A DNA stretch of 64,000 nucleotides from Streptomyces celluloflavus (GTDB taxonomy: Bacteria; Actinomycetota; Actinomycetes; Streptomycetales; Streptomycetaceae): assembly GCA_000720995.1 (NCBI GenBank), contig JOEL01000001.1:248001-312000 (forward strand), given 5' to 3'. Shown one piece after another: positions 51,939 through 61,248 of this stretch. The notes under the pieces are model-generated. The model made no database searches. It was not told the origin of the DNA and saw only the letters and a list, made by a program, of their open reading frames with translations. Numbering within the stretch: position 1 is the stretch's first letter; the number at the start of each line of letters is the position of its first letter. The position numbers and the translations under genes were made by a program.

Positions 51939-52811
51939 TCACGCAGTCGACGTAGGTGCCGGTTCAGCGGGGGCATTCCACCAGACGAAGACCTCGGTGC
52001 TCGGCCGGCGTTCGGAGAACCGGCCCGACGGGGAGGCTTCCCGCAGTAGTCGACGCAGGTCTGCCTCGAAGTCGTCGCGGCGCGGACCGAACAGGTGCGG
52101 AGCCGAGAACGACATCGAGAACACCCCCGCGACGACATCGGCACACGTCCGCGTCAGTGCCTGTCCGCCGGGAACGACATGACGCTGCGGACCGGAGAAT
52201 CCCGCCCGGGTGAGAACGGTGGCCTCACCGTCGGGTGTTCCCTGTGGCAGTACGCCCCGGCCGGCTCGTCGCACCGGTCCGAGATAGTGCCTGACCAACT
52301 CCTCCATTGCCGTATAGGGCACCGCCGGATGCGGAAGGCCGTCGACGGTTCGGGTCTCCGTCTTCAGGTCCGAGACGTGCACCAGCGCTCCGCCGGGCTG
52401 GAGCATGTCCCGGACGGTTGCCGCCACCAGGTCCTGGTCCATCCAGTGGAAGGACTGGCCGAAGGTCGCGACGGTGAACGTACCGAGTCCTGCGGGCAGA
52501 TCCTCGGCCCGAGCTTGCACCCACTGCGTCTTCCCGGTCACCCCGCGCTCGGCGGCTTCGCGAGTGGCTTCGGCGATCATCCCGCTGTCCGGGTCCACGC
52601 CGACGACATCGCTGAACAAGTGCGCCAGGCTCAGGGCAAGGGTGCCCGGTCCGCATCCCACGTCGATGAGGCGTCCTCGCCTGTCGAGCTTCAGAACCTC
52701 GGCGAGCACGTCCGCCAGCCCGGGGGCGTAAGGCAGCCTGCCGCGCCGGTAGTAGGGGGCCGTACCCGAGAACAAGGTGTCGTCCCACTCCCAGTCGGCA
52801 GCCATGTCCAC
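51939..52811 (-). CDS. SAM-dependent methyltransferase, class I
   Basis: 290 aa. Motif I LIDVGCGPGTLALSLAHLFSDVVGVDPD, then WVQARAEDLP and FGQSFHWMD (Methyltransf_11 type, close to UbiE/biotin-synthesis-like small-molecule enzymes). Start GTG 52811 (with AGGGG upstream) or ATG 52805. A short basic tail follows the fold. Acceptor unknown. Monocistronic, using the hairpin at 51785-51812. Confidence 0.87.
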   Translation of the reverse strand: MDMAADWEWDDTLFSGTAPYYRRGRLPYAPGLADVLAEVLKLDRRGRLIDVGCGPGTLALSLAHLFSDVVGVDPDSGMIAEATREAAERGVTGKTQWVQARAEDLPAGLGTFTVATFGQSFHWMDQDLVAATVRDMLQPGGALVHVSDLKTETRTVDGLPHPAVPYTAMEELVRHYLGPVRRAGRGVLPQGTPDGEATVLTRAGFSGPQRHVVPGGQALTRTCADVVAGVFSMSFSAPHLFGPRRDDFEADLRRLLREASPSGRFSERRPSTEVFVWWNAPAEPAPTSTA

Positions 52812-53202
52812 TTACCACCCCTCACAGAGATCACGTGCCTATCAGGCGGCTCGACGATGCCACGGCCTACGACTTGATCGGGGTTGAGGCGCTTCGTTCA
52901 CGGAAGGGGCAACGCGGCTGACAGAGGCGCCGGTATATCCGGTATATGGGGACTGGCTTCCCGGCGTGATGTAGATCCGGGCGAATCGTCGGCTCAGGTG
53001 TGGTGTGTCGTGGCGAGGCAGAGTGCTTTGGGGTCGATCGACGGTGTGCGCCGCAGGTTCGCAGGACGAGGATCGGATTCGCCGCATCGCGATCTCGGGG
53101 AAGGCCGCAAGGTGGTGGCGGACTTGAGCGGGGCTGCCCTCTCGTCCGCTGGAGCGCCGGAGATTAGCCTGCGCTCATGGCCGAGTCAGCCCCCGATCCT
53201 CG
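52812..53202. other. Spacer with a short direct repeat
   Basis: About 390 bp without a supportable gene. CCGGTATAT is directly repeated at 52932-52940 and 52941-52949, upstream of the minus-strand methyltransferase. Codon-like GC bias is weak here, unlike in real genes. Confidence 0.4.
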
Positions 53203-54468
53203 TCAGCGGTCATTGACCAACCGACTCCGGCCGGGCCCGGTGCGGAGGGCGAAGGCCGTCGAGTTCGGCGGGGCAGATGTCCTCGTGAGTGGGTCTTGAG
53301 GGCTCGCGGGAGCGGAACGTCGAGGCCGGGCGCATCCCCCGGCATGAGACGTCGATACGCCGGGTTGACCACCCGCTTCGGTCAGCTCCCGCTGAAACGC
53401 CCGCCCGCGCTGACCCACGCCCTGCCCGTCGGCACTCCACCGTCGCCGGTGCTGGTCAATCCGGCCTACCAGGAGCAGTGGCGGCCGAGCCCGGGGGAGC
53501 CCTGCGCAGACCTGTTGGCGTGCGATCGGGGAGAGGCTCGGCCTGACCCGGAAGATCCGGCCCCAGACCCCGCGGCCGGCCATGCCGCCGTAGGTGTGCA
53601 TGCCCTCGTAGAGGACGACCAGACCGCGTGCCTGCTCGGCCAGCTCGTCGTCGCGCAGGCCGAGCCAGCCGCCGATGTTGGCGAAGCTGTCCTTCTTCGC
53701 GGACATGGTGGCGCCGTCGGTGAGATCGCACATCGCGCGCAGGATGCCGGCGATGCTCCGGCCGGACCAGCCCGGTTCGCGTGACTTGACGAAGTACGCG
53801 TTCTCCACGGCACGGGCCGCGTCGAGGATGACCTTGATGCCGTGGCGCAGGGTGAGTTCGCGGACCCGGGCGAGGCATTCCATGCTGATCGGCTGCCCGC
53901 CTGCCATGTTCACCGGGGCTCCGACGCAGACGTACGGGATGGTGTCCGCGCCTGCCTCGCGGATCAGTGCCGCCAGCTTCGTGATATCGACGTCGCCCTT
54001 GAAGGGGCTCTCGTCGGCGGGGTCGTGCGCCTCGTCGACGATGACGTCGTGGAAGGTGCTGCCGTTGAGTTCCGGATGTGCGCGGGTGGTGGTGAAGTAC
54101 ATGTCGCCGGGTAGGCGATGGCCGGGCCGGATCAGGCAGCGGGAGAGGATGTTTTCCGCGCCGCGGCCCTGGTGGACGGGGATGGCGTGCTCGTATCCGT
54201 AGTACGCGCGGACGGTGTCGCGCAGCCGGTAGAAGCTGCTCGCGCCGCAGTACGACTCGTCGCCGCGGAACATCGCGGACCACCGGCGGTCGGACATGGC
54301 GCTGGTGCCGGAGTCGGTGAACAGGTCGATATACACGTCCTCGGCGCGCAGCAGGCACGGGTTGTAGGCGGCGGCGCGGAGGGCGGATTCGCGCTCGGCG
54401 TGGGTGGTGGTCCGGATCGGTTCCACCATCTTGATGCGCCAGGGCTCCGCGGGGTGGGCGGCCGTCAT
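53203..54468 (-). pseudogene. Tyrosine phenol-lyase/tryptophanase family, C-terminal third degenerate
   Basis: Open frame of 421 codons from ATG 54468. Residues 1-299 are a clean beta-eliminating lyase: EPWRIKMVEPIR, DLFTDSGTSAMSD, FYRLRDTVRAYYGYEHAIPVHQGRGAENIL, and the PLP-lysine block MSAKKDSFANIGG (K258/K259). After MHTYGGMAGR (about 53572) the sequence loses family similarity in this frame; scraps such as GRAFQRELTEAG (normal family: a QxxYLGxxLxEAG region) remain, and other frames carry further fragments. Family proteins are about 460 aa with a C-terminal domain needed for the active site, so this is likely a decayed gene with small indels; a sequencing error is possible. Third gene after two O-methyltransferases. 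Confidence 0.72.
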
Positions 54469-54529
54469 GAGTGCTTCTTCTCGCAATGGGAGGGGAGGGG
54501 AACGAGGGCCATATGCCCCTGGGAGACGG

Positions 54530-55576
54530 CTACTTGATGCCGGTGATGATCCCGTGCGGCGTCCAGGAGGCCGCGGACTTGCGGGTGATGGCGGCCCGGT
54601 CGAAGCCTGCCTCGTGCAGCCAGTGCTCGTACTGGTGCCAGGAGTAGATCATGCCGCCGCGGGCGGGGAGCGAGGCGAAGTAGACGCTGTCCAGAGCTGC
54701 CATGAGCGGGCCTTCACCCCGGTCGTCGGAGACCGAGCTGAAGATGATCAACCGGCCGCCCTCGGGCAGCGCCTCGTACGCGCGCCGCAACAGGGCGACG
54801 TTCTCCTGCGGCTCCCAGATGACCAGTTGGTGGGCGAACAGCACGCAGTCGGCGTCCGTCGGGAAGGGATCGCGGAACATATCGCCTTCGCACAGGGTGA
54901 TCCGGTCGGTGAGGCCCTGGTCCGCGATCCGTTTGCGGGCGATGGCGACGGTGGCCGGGATCTCCAGAATGGTGATGTGCAGGTGGGGGTGGGCGCGGGC
55001 GAGGGCGATGGCGTTCACCGCGTCGCCGCCCCCGACGTCGAGGAACCGCCGGACCGCGGCGAAGCCGCCGTTCGCCAGCAGGAACGGATTCGACAGCTCC
55101 GACCAGGCGCGCATGTACCGGTAGAAGACGCGCTCCAGGTCCGGATTCTCCGCGAACCGGTGGTACAGGTCGCGGCCGGTGCCGGGGATGCGGCGCAGGC
55201 CCACGTTGGTGTTCTGCCGCAGGGATTCGGTGAAGTCGGCCTGGGCCTCGTAGACGATGTGGGCCTCGAAGGCCACCACGCTCGTGAAGTGGGCCCACCG
55301 GCCGTCGGCGAAGAGCTCCTTGATCGCCGGGGCGTTGCGGTAGCGGCCGTCCTCGTGGGCGGTCAGGCCGAGCGAGGTCGTGCCGAGCAGCAGGATGTCG
55401 GTGGCGCGTGGGGCCAAGGAGAGTTCCGCGCCCACCTGTGCCTTGTCGAGGTCCGGATTCTCCCGCAGCAGCTCGAACAGACCGAGTTCGCAACCGGAGT
55501 TGAGGCACTGGAAGGCGGCATGCCCGAAGAGCACGGGCGTCAGGTGGTCCAGAGTCCGCAGCGGAATCGTGGTCAT
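54530..55576 (-). CDS. SAM-dependent O-methyltransferase (AOMT family)
   Basis: 348 aa. N-terminal dimerisation helices (LDHLTPVLFGHAAFQCLNSGCELGLFELL) precede the Rossmann domain with motif I RFLDVGGGDAVNAIALARAHP and FAHQLVIWEPQENVALLRRAYEALPEGG. Acetylserotonin/hydroxyneurosporene O-methyltransferase-type enzyme of secondary metabolism, methylating a small hydroxylated molecule. GGAGAAGG precedes ATG 55576. Second gene of the OMT-OMT-lyase set; 40 nt after the first. Confidence 0.9.
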   Translation of the reverse strand: MTTIPLRTLDHLTPVLFGHAAFQCLNSGCELGLFELLRENPDLDKAQVGAELSLAPRATDILLLGTTSLGLTAHEDGRYRNAPAIKELFADGRWAHFTSVVAFEAHIVYEAQADFTESLRQNTNVGLRRIPGTGRDLYHRFAENPDLERVFYRYMRAWSELSNPFLLANGGFAAVRRFLDVGGGDAVNAIALARAHPHLHITILEIPATVAIARKRIADQGLTDRITLCEGDMFRDPFPTDADCVLFAHQLVIWEPQENVALLRRAYEALPEGGRLIIFSSVSDDRGEGPLMAALDSVYFASLPARGGMIYSWHQYEHWLHEAGFDRAAITRKSAASWTPHGIITGIK

Positions 55577-55616
55577 GGTGCCTTCTCCAGGTCGGGGGAT
55601 CAGGGGGCGAGGCGGG

Positions 55617-56642
55617 TCAGGGCCGGGCCTTGCGCGCCACGAGTGCGGCGGTGGTGGGTGCCCCGTCGAGAAGGGAGCCACGCTCGGTCCGCAGACCCAC
55701 CTCCCGCAGCCAGGATGTGTACTCGGCCGCCGTGTAGTTGCGCCCCCACGCCTCGACCAGCATGTTGAGGCTCATCAGCGCGGCCGGCGCGGGGCCGCGC
55801 TTGTCGTCGCCGACGAAGGATTCGCAGATGATCAGGGTGCCGTCCGCCGGCAGGGCGTCGGCGCAGATGGCCAGGATGCGCCGGGCGTCCGCCTCGTTCC
55901 AGTCGTGCAGGATGTTGGAGAGGAGCACGGTGTCGTGGCCCTCGGGGAGCCGGTCGGCGAAGAAGTCCCCGGCGACGAACGGGATGCGGTCCGCCAGGCC
56001 CGCCGCGGTGATCCGGGTGCGCGTGAGGTCGCAGACGAATGGCAGGTCGAAGATGGTGACCCGGACTCCGGGGTGGTGCCGGCACAGCTCCACCGCGAAC
56101 GCGCCCCCGCCGCCGCCCACGTCCAGGACGCGCCGGATGGCCGTGAAGTCCAGTTTCTCGGCGACCCTGCGGGCACTGAACGCGGACAGTGTGTACCTGC
56201 CCTCCCAGAAGAACTCCACCATGACCGGGTCGTCCGGCGCGAAGAGCGACTCCTGCCGCTCGGCGTCCCAGGTGACGGGATAGTTGCCGCGCAGTGAGTC
56301 CGCGAGCTTGAGGTACGCGGGGTACTCGTGGCGGTCCACGACGGCCACCCGGCCGCCGAAGTAGTACGGCTTGCCGCGGACGAGGAACTCCTGGGACAGC
56401 TCCGTGTTCGTATAGGTGCCCGAGTCGTCGAGGTGCAGCAGTCCCAGCGCGGTACAGGCGGTCAGCAGGAGTTCGGCGGGCCGCTCGTCGATGCCGTGCC
56501 GCTCGGCGAAGCGGGGCACCGTGGTACTGCTGCCGGACAACTCGGTGAACACTCCGAGGTCGGTGGCCAGGGCCAGTGCCTTGAAGGCGTGCACGCCGAA
56601 GGTGAGGTTCAGCAGGGGGAGCGGGACGACCTGGGAATTCAT
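55617..56642 (-). CDS. SAM-dependent O-methyltransferase (AOMT family)
   Basis: 341 aa, homologous in layout to the neighbour at 54530 (LLNLTFGVHAFKALALATDLGVFTEL at the N-terminus). Motif I RRVLDVGGGGGAFAVELCRHHP, then VLLSNILHDWNEADARRILAICADALPADG, the usual catalytic His block (HDW). First gene of the set; ATG 56642 has GGAGG. Together the two methyltransferases and the lyase fragment look like the remains of a small aromatic secondary-metabolite cluster. Confidence 0.9.
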   Translation of the reverse strand: MNSQVVPLPLLNLTFGVHAFKALALATDLGVFTELSGSSTTVPRFAERHGIDERPAELLLTACTALGLLHLDDSGTYTNTELSQEFLVRGKPYYFGGRVAVVDRHEYPAYLKLADSLRGNYPVTWDAERQESLFAPDDPVMVEFFWEGRYTLSAFSARRVAEKLDFTAIRRVLDVGGGGGAFAVELCRHHPGVRVTIFDLPFVCDLTRTRITAAGLADRIPFVAGDFFADRLPEGHDTVLLSNILHDWNEADARRILAICADALPADGTLIICESFVGDDKRGPAPAALMSLNMLVEAWGRNYTAAEYTSWLREVGLRTERGSLLDGAPTTAALVARKARP

Positions 56643-57216
56643 GGCAGTCCTCCGGACCTCGGACGACGGAGTGTGCACGGGCTGTGTGCACGGGCTCACG
56701 GCTTCGCGGCCTTCCGCGTACGGGGGAACGACCGGTCAGCCGTTCAGCCGTCGTGGTCCGCGGAGGACTCCGGCAGACCTGTGTCCGGGTGGCCGCGGCG
56801 GATTTCCGGGAACGCCGTTTTTCCCGCGGCGGGCTCCGGACGTGTCGGCCATGGACGTGTCCGCCATCCGGGCGACCGTGGTGCGGGCTGCGTCCCGTCG
56901 ACGGCGGACGGACGGAAAGCCGGACGGAAAGCCGGACTGACAGCCAGTCCACCACGGCCGCCCCCGTGCCGCCACCGGGAGCGGAGGCCGGCCCGGCGAC
57001 TTGCGGCGCGCGGGCCGCACCCGGACGGCGTCCTGGCGGGGAGTGCCCCGGCCCGGGGAGTTCGCCGCGCCGTGTGCGACCCCGGCTCCCGGGGGCGGGC
57101 ACCCGGTGACCTGGCCGCCGGGCCGCCGTACGGCCGGGCCGGCCGGGTACGACGACGCGTACCGGCCGCCCGCCGGGTGCCGGTGCCGCGATGGCGGCCC
57201 AGTCGATGGCGGCGGC
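56643..57216. other. Intergenic region with tandem 12-bp repeat
   Basis: 575 bp without a supported gene. GACGGAAAGCCG is repeated in tandem at 56911-56922 and 56923-56934, with a degraded third copy. Promoter of the O-methyltransferase operon should lie near 56660-56760 but is not obvious. Confidence 0.4.
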
Positions 57217-57774
57217 CTACTTGATGACGGCGTTGGCCATGGCTATCAGTACGCCGAGCGTCGCATCGGCGAAACCGAAGAGCAGGGTCGCTCTCCGGCG
57301 GTACCCCAGCCGTCGTGCGGAGACGACGCCCCAGACGAGCAGGAGCGCGGTGTTGAGGGTCAGCCCGGTCGCGGTGACCGGTGGCTCGGGCCAGTCGGAC
57401 GCACCGGCGGCGATCAGCAGCAGGACGGTGGGCAGACACCCGGCGATCAGCGGCCATTCACCGAACAGGGTGCGGGCCAGCCGGTTCCAGCGGTGGCTGT
57501 CCGCACCGTGCTGATCGGACGTCATGTGGTGGGCGTAGCCGTGGGCGAGCGCGGAGGTGACCGCCGTCATCATGATCCACGCGGCGTGCTGGTAAGGGAC
57601 GTATACGTCTCCCTCGGAGTGGAGGGCGGCGAGCAGGGCGCTGGCCAGCACGGTGCCGTAGACGCCGCCGAAGATCAGGCCCGCGCCGGAGGCAGGCGGG
57701 ACACCGCCCGGCCGGCCGGGCGCGGGCTGGTCGGGACGGCGGCGGTGGTCCGTATCGGCGTGGTGCTGAGGCAT
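57217..57774 (-). CDS. Multi-pass membrane protein, function unknown
   Basis: 185 aa. About five hydrophobic segments: AGLIFGGVYGTVLASALLAAL, AAWIMMTAVTSALAHGYAHH, WPLIAGCLPTVLLLIAA, TLNTALLLVWGVVSA and TLLFGFADATLGVLIAMANAVIK. The HGYAHHMTSDQHG loop is His-rich. Family not recognised. Start ATG 57774 with AGGAT upstream. The promoter region carries 11-bp direct repeats (57798-57819), suggesting control by an OmpR-type response regulator. Confidence 0.75.
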   Translation of the reverse strand: MPQHHADTDHRRRPDQPAPGRPGGVPPASGAGLIFGGVYGTVLASALLAALHSEGDVYVPYQHAAWIMMTAVTSALAHGYAHHMTSDQHGADSHRWNRLARTLFGEWPLIAGCLPTVLLLIAAGASDWPEPPVTATGLTLNTALLLVWGVVSARRLGYRRRATLLFGFADATLGVLIAMANAVIK

Positions 57775-57797
57775 GCAGACGATCCTGCGGGTCCCGA

Positions 57798-57825
57798 CCT
57801 GAAGAGAACCTGAGGATTCTGAAGG
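57798..57825. promoter_or_regulatory. 11-bp direct repeats, OmpR-type response-regulator-like site
   Basis: CCTGAAGAGAA (57798-57808) and CCTGAGGATTC (57809-57819), then TGAAGG. The 11-bp phasing is typical of tandem response-regulator sites. 23 nt upstream of the membrane protein start. Confidence 0.45.
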
Positions 57826-58041
57826 TTCGGACGGGGTCTTCAGGAAGTGCGCGGGGGCGCGGAGAGGAGGGCCGCTCACGGGCCTTGAGCCGGCCCCTCC
57901 CGTTCCTCTTCCTGTTTCCCGGCGCGCACCGCCCCCGGCAAACCCGGAGGCGGCCCGGACGCCCCACTCGTGAACCGGCCCGCCGGGACGGAACCGCCCG
58001 GCCCGTAGCCGGCGCACCCCGCCCGGCCCCGCGCCGCCTGC

Positions 58042-59085
58042 TCAGTGCACGCGGGCGAGGGCCTCGGGCCCCACCGGATGTGCGGGCTCCCGCCCGTCCA
58101 GGAGCCGGCGGACCTCGTCGGCGGCGCTCGCCCCGAGACGGAGCCGGCCCTCGGCCGTGCCCGCCGCCTGGTGCGGGGTGAGCAGCACATTGGGCAGGGT
58201 CCGGAAGGGGTGGTCCACCGGGAGCGGCTCCGTGTCGAAGACGTCGATCGCCGCGTCGAGCCGTCCGCCGCGCACCTCGGCGAGCAGCGCCTCCTCGTCC
58301 ACGAGCCAGGAGCGCGCGGTGTTCACCAGGCCCGCCCCGTCCGGCATCGAGGCCAGCCGCCGCGCGTCGAGGAGCCGCCGGGTCGCCGCGGTCGCGGGCG
58401 CGTGCACCGCCACCACCCGGCTGCCCCGCAGCAGCCGGCCGAGCGAGACCCGGCGTACGCCCAGCCGCGCCGCCTCCTCGGCGTCGAGGAAGGGGTCGCT
58501 GACCGAGACCCGGGCACCCAGGGCGCGGACCAGCTCGATATAGGCACGGCCGGTGCGCGAGGCGCCGATCACCCCGATCTCGCTCCCGTGGATCTCGTGC
58601 CGGGGCGGGGCCGTGCTCGCGCTCTCCCAGTCCGCGCCGGAGCGCAGCGCGTGATCGAAACGGTGCACGCGATGCAGCAGCGCGAGCGTGAACGCGAGCG
58701 CGACCTCGGCGACCGGGCGGGCCATCGCGTCCCCGGCCTGCGTCACCCGGATGTTCCGCGCGAAGACCTCGGGCGCGACATAGGGCGCCACCGCGGACCC
58801 CGTGTGCGCCACGAGCGCGAGCCGGTCCCCGGCGGCCAGCAGCGCGCCGGTCAGCCGCGGAGTGCCCCACGAGGTGATCAGGGCCCGCGCTCCGGGCAGG
58901 GCCGCGGCCAGCGCCGCCGCGTCCGTGTGGGCGTCCAGCACGGTCAGCTCCGCGGCGGACTCCAGCGCCGCCCACACCTCGGGGGCGAAGAACGCGGTGC
59001 GCAGCCGCGGCGGTACGGACACCACGACCCGCGGCCGGTCCCGCCCCGCGGCGCCGGGCCCCGGGCGGTCACGAGAGCCAGGCAT
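58042..59085 (-). CDS. D-isomer-specific 2-hydroxyacid dehydrogenase family
   Basis: 347 aa. NAD-binding core EIGVIGASRTGRAYIELVRALGARVSVSDPF (Ala in the usual GxGxxG), then the conserved catalytic residues in VVAVHAPATAATRRLLD (Arg-like loop), NTARSWLVDEEAL, DVFDTEPLP and the catalytic His in LLTPHQAAGT. Reduces a 2-oxoacid or oxidises a D-2-hydroxyacid with NAD(P). Start ATG 59085 overlaps the DapA-like gene by 17 nt. Last gene of the sugar operon; probably handles a 2-keto acid intermediate. Confidence 0.88.
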   Translation of the reverse strand: MPGSRDRPGPGAAGRDRPRVVVSVPPRLRTAFFAPEVWAALESAAELTVLDAHTDAAALAAALPGARALITSWGTPRLTGALLAAGDRLALVAHTGSAVAPYVAPEVFARNIRVTQAGDAMARPVAEVALAFTLALLHRVHRFDHALRSGADWESASTAPPRHEIHGSEIGVIGASRTGRAYIELVRALGARVSVSDPFLDAEEAARLGVRRVSLGRLLRGSRVVAVHAPATAATRRLLDARRLASMPDGAGLVNTARSWLVDEEALLAEVRGGRLDAAIDVFDTEPLPVDHPFRTLPNVLLTPHQAAGTAEGRLRLGASAADEVRRLLDGREPAHPVGPEALARVH

Positions 59086-60148
59086 CGCGGTGCTCCGCCA
59101 CGAAGGTGTCGTCGGTCAGCCACGGATAGGCGGCGCTGACCCGCGTCAACTCCTCGGCCTGGCCCGGGGAGAGCGTCTCCTGCGGGTCCAGACAGCGGAT
59201 GTCGTCCAGCAGTCCCTGGCGGCGCAGCACCTCGTGGACCCCGGCGATACAGCCCCGGAACGCGCCGCGCACGTCGAACACCGCGCCGTTGGCGTCGGTC
59301 AGTTCGGTCCGCCGCGCGAGGCAGCGCGCCATCGCCTCGGCATCGCCCTCCCGGGCCCGGCGCAGCTCCGCGAAGAGCCGCACGGCGGCGTGGGTCCACA
59401 CCGCCCACTGGCCGAGCAGTCCGCCCGCCAGCCGGCGCCGCCGTCCGCCGGCGGTCGTGTACGAGGTGAGGAGGTCCCCGATGATGTCGTCGTCGTTGCC
59501 CGTGTAGAGGGTCACCTCGTCCGCCCGGTCGGCCCGCGCCACGGCCCGGACGACGTCGGCGGTGCGGTAGCGGTCGAAGGGGGCGATCTTCACGGCGGCC
59601 GTCGAGGGGAGGTCCGCGAACGCCGACCAGAAGTCCGGTGACAGGTACCGGCCGCCCACCGCCTCCTGGAGGTAGAAGCCGATCACCGGCAGGACCTCGC
59701 CCACCGCGCGGGCCCGGTCCAGCAGGCCCTTCTCGTCGGCGCCGGGCACGGCCGGGCTCAGCAGGACCGCGTCGTAGCCCAGCGACGCGGCGAGTTCGGC
59801 CTCGGCGACGGCCTGCGCGACGTAGCCGCACGCGCCCGCGACCTTCACGACCGGGCGCCCCGCCTCGGCGCGTACGGTCTCGGCGGCGAGTTCCAGCACC
59901 GGTGCGAGCAGGCCCACTTGCGGTTCCCGGATGGCGAACTGCGTGGTGTGCACGCCCACCGCGATCCCGCCGGCCTCCGAGGCCAGGTAGTAGCGGGTCA
60001 GGGCGCGCTGGCGGCGCTCGTCGAGGCCGCGTGCGGGCGTGAGGGCGAGGGGGTGGGCGGGGATCACCGTGCCCTGCGCGAGCAGGTCCAGTGCGGAGGT
60101 GGCGGCGGGGCCCCCGCCGGGCGGCGGGGTGGGGGAGGAGAGGGACAT
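59069..60148 (-). CDS. Dihydrodipicolinate synthase-family aldolase/lyase
   Basis: 359 aa, longer than DapA. TIM-barrel layout with conserved Tyr (VIGFYLQEAVGG) and Schiff-base Lys (TAAVKIAPFDRYRT). Family members in sugar operons cleave 2-keto-3-deoxy sugar acids to pyruvate or a hydroxypyruvate-like product and an aldehyde. ATG 60148 is 8 nt after the epimerase stop; a GGAAGG is somewhat distant. Substrate unknown. Confidence 0.85.
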   Translation of the reverse strand: MSLSSPTPPPGGGPAATSALDLLAQGTVIPAHPLALTPARGLDERRQRALTRYYLASEAGGIAVGVHTTQFAIREPQVGLLAPVLELAAETVRAEAGRPVVKVAGACGYVAQAVAEAELAASLGYDAVLLSPAVPGADEKGLLDRARAVGEVLPVIGFYLQEAVGGRYLSPDFWSAFADLPSTAAVKIAPFDRYRTADVVRAVARADRADEVTLYTGNDDDIIGDLLTSYTTAGGRRRRLAGGLLGQWAVWTHAAVRLFAELRRAREGDAEAMARCLARRTELTDANGAVFDVRGAFRGCIAGVHEVLRRQGLLDDIRCLDPQETLSPGQAEELTRVSAAYPWLTDDTFVAEHRDAWLS

Positions 60149-60156
60149 GGCGCGGT

Positions 60157-61239
60157 TCAGAACCTTCCGTCGCGAGTCTGGAACTTGGTGGGCCGGCCGG
60201 ACAGCGGCAGCCCCCGGCGCAGCCAGTCGGCCTGCCAGTGGACGAGGGTGCGCAGCGGTACGCCGGGGTAGCCGAAGAGGGCGTGGCACCGGCTCGCGTC
60301 GGACAGCAGCGCGGTCGGCGCCTCGGTCCCGGTCAGGACCGGCGGCCGGCCCAGCTCGTGGCCGAACCACTCCGCGATCCGCCGTACCGAAGCGGTCTCC
60401 GGCCCGGTCAGGTTCAGCGTGAAGCCCTCTCCGGTGGTCGCGTGGCGCAGGGAGCGCAGGGCCACCTCGTTCGCGTAGCCCTGCCATACGACGTTGGCGT
60501 GGCCGGTGGTCAGGTCCACGGGTTCACCGGCCCGGACCCGGGCCCCGATGTCCGCGAGCACCCCGTACCGCAGGTCGACCGCGTAGTTGAGACGGATCAG
60601 GGCGACCCGCGCGTCCCGGGTGAGGGCCGCGTGCTGGAAGACGCGTTCACGCCCCAGGCAGGACATCGCGTACTCGCCGACCGGCGCCACCGCGTCGTCC
60701 TCGGTGCTGCCGCCGGAGCCGATCGGTACGAGCGGATAGACGTTGCCGGTCGAGAAGGCGGCGATCCGCGCCCCGGACCAGCGCCGCGCCACCCGGTCGG
60801 GCATCGCCGCGTTGACGGCCCACGCGTGCGCGGGCGCCCCGCTGGAGCCGAACTTGGCGCCCACCATGAACACCACGTTGCCCGCGTCGGGCAGCGCGGT
60901 GAGGTCGGCGTCCGGGTCCATCAGGTCGAACGCCACGGTGCGGACGCCGTGTTCGGCGAGCCGCTGCGCGGCGGCCGGATCGGACCAGCGCGACACCGCG
61001 TGCACCGTCACATCCCCGCGCCCGGCTTCGTCGAGCGCGCGCCGGGCCAGCCGGCACAGGCTCGGCCCCATCTTCCCGCCGGCGCCCAGCACCAGCAGGT
61101 CGCCCTCCAGCGCGGCCAGATCGCGGACCAGCGCGGGGGAGGGGGCGGTGAGCCGCTCCTCCAGCGCGGCTTCGCTCGGGAACCCGGGGCCGGTGCCCGT
61201 CAGTTCATCCGGCGGGGGAAGTACTGCGGAAGGAGTCAT
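60157..61239 (-). CDS. NAD-dependent epimerase/dehydratase (SDR) family
   Basis: 360 aa. Rossmann motif LVLGAGGKMGPSLCRLARRAL (GxGGxxG), FSTGNVYPL and a YAMSCLGRE stretch near the active site in place of the usual YxxxK. The lack of the classic catalytic Lys suggests an atypical SDR. NLTGPETASVRRIAEWFGHELG is typical of the C-terminal domain. ATG 61239 has AGGAG. Likely oxidises, dehydrates or epimerises the imported sugar or sugar acid. Confidence 0.82.
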   Translation of the reverse strand: MTPSAVLPPPDELTGTGPGFPSEAALEERLTAPSPALVRDLAALEGDLLVLGAGGKMGPSLCRLARRALDEAGRGDVTVHAVSRWSDPAAAQRLAEHGVRTVAFDLMDPDADLTALPDAGNVVFMVGAKFGSSGAPAHAWAVNAAMPDRVARRWSGARIAAFSTGNVYPLVPIGSGGSTEDDAVAPVGEYAMSCLGRERVFQHAALTRDARVALIRLNYAVDLRYGVLADIGARVRAGEPVDLTTGHANVVWQGYANEVALRSLRHATTGEGFTLNLTGPETASVRRIAEWFGHELGRPPVLTGTEAPTALLSDASRCHALFGYPGVPLRTLVHWQADWLRRGLPLSGRPTKFQTRDGRF

Positions 61240-61248
61240 GTGAGGTTC

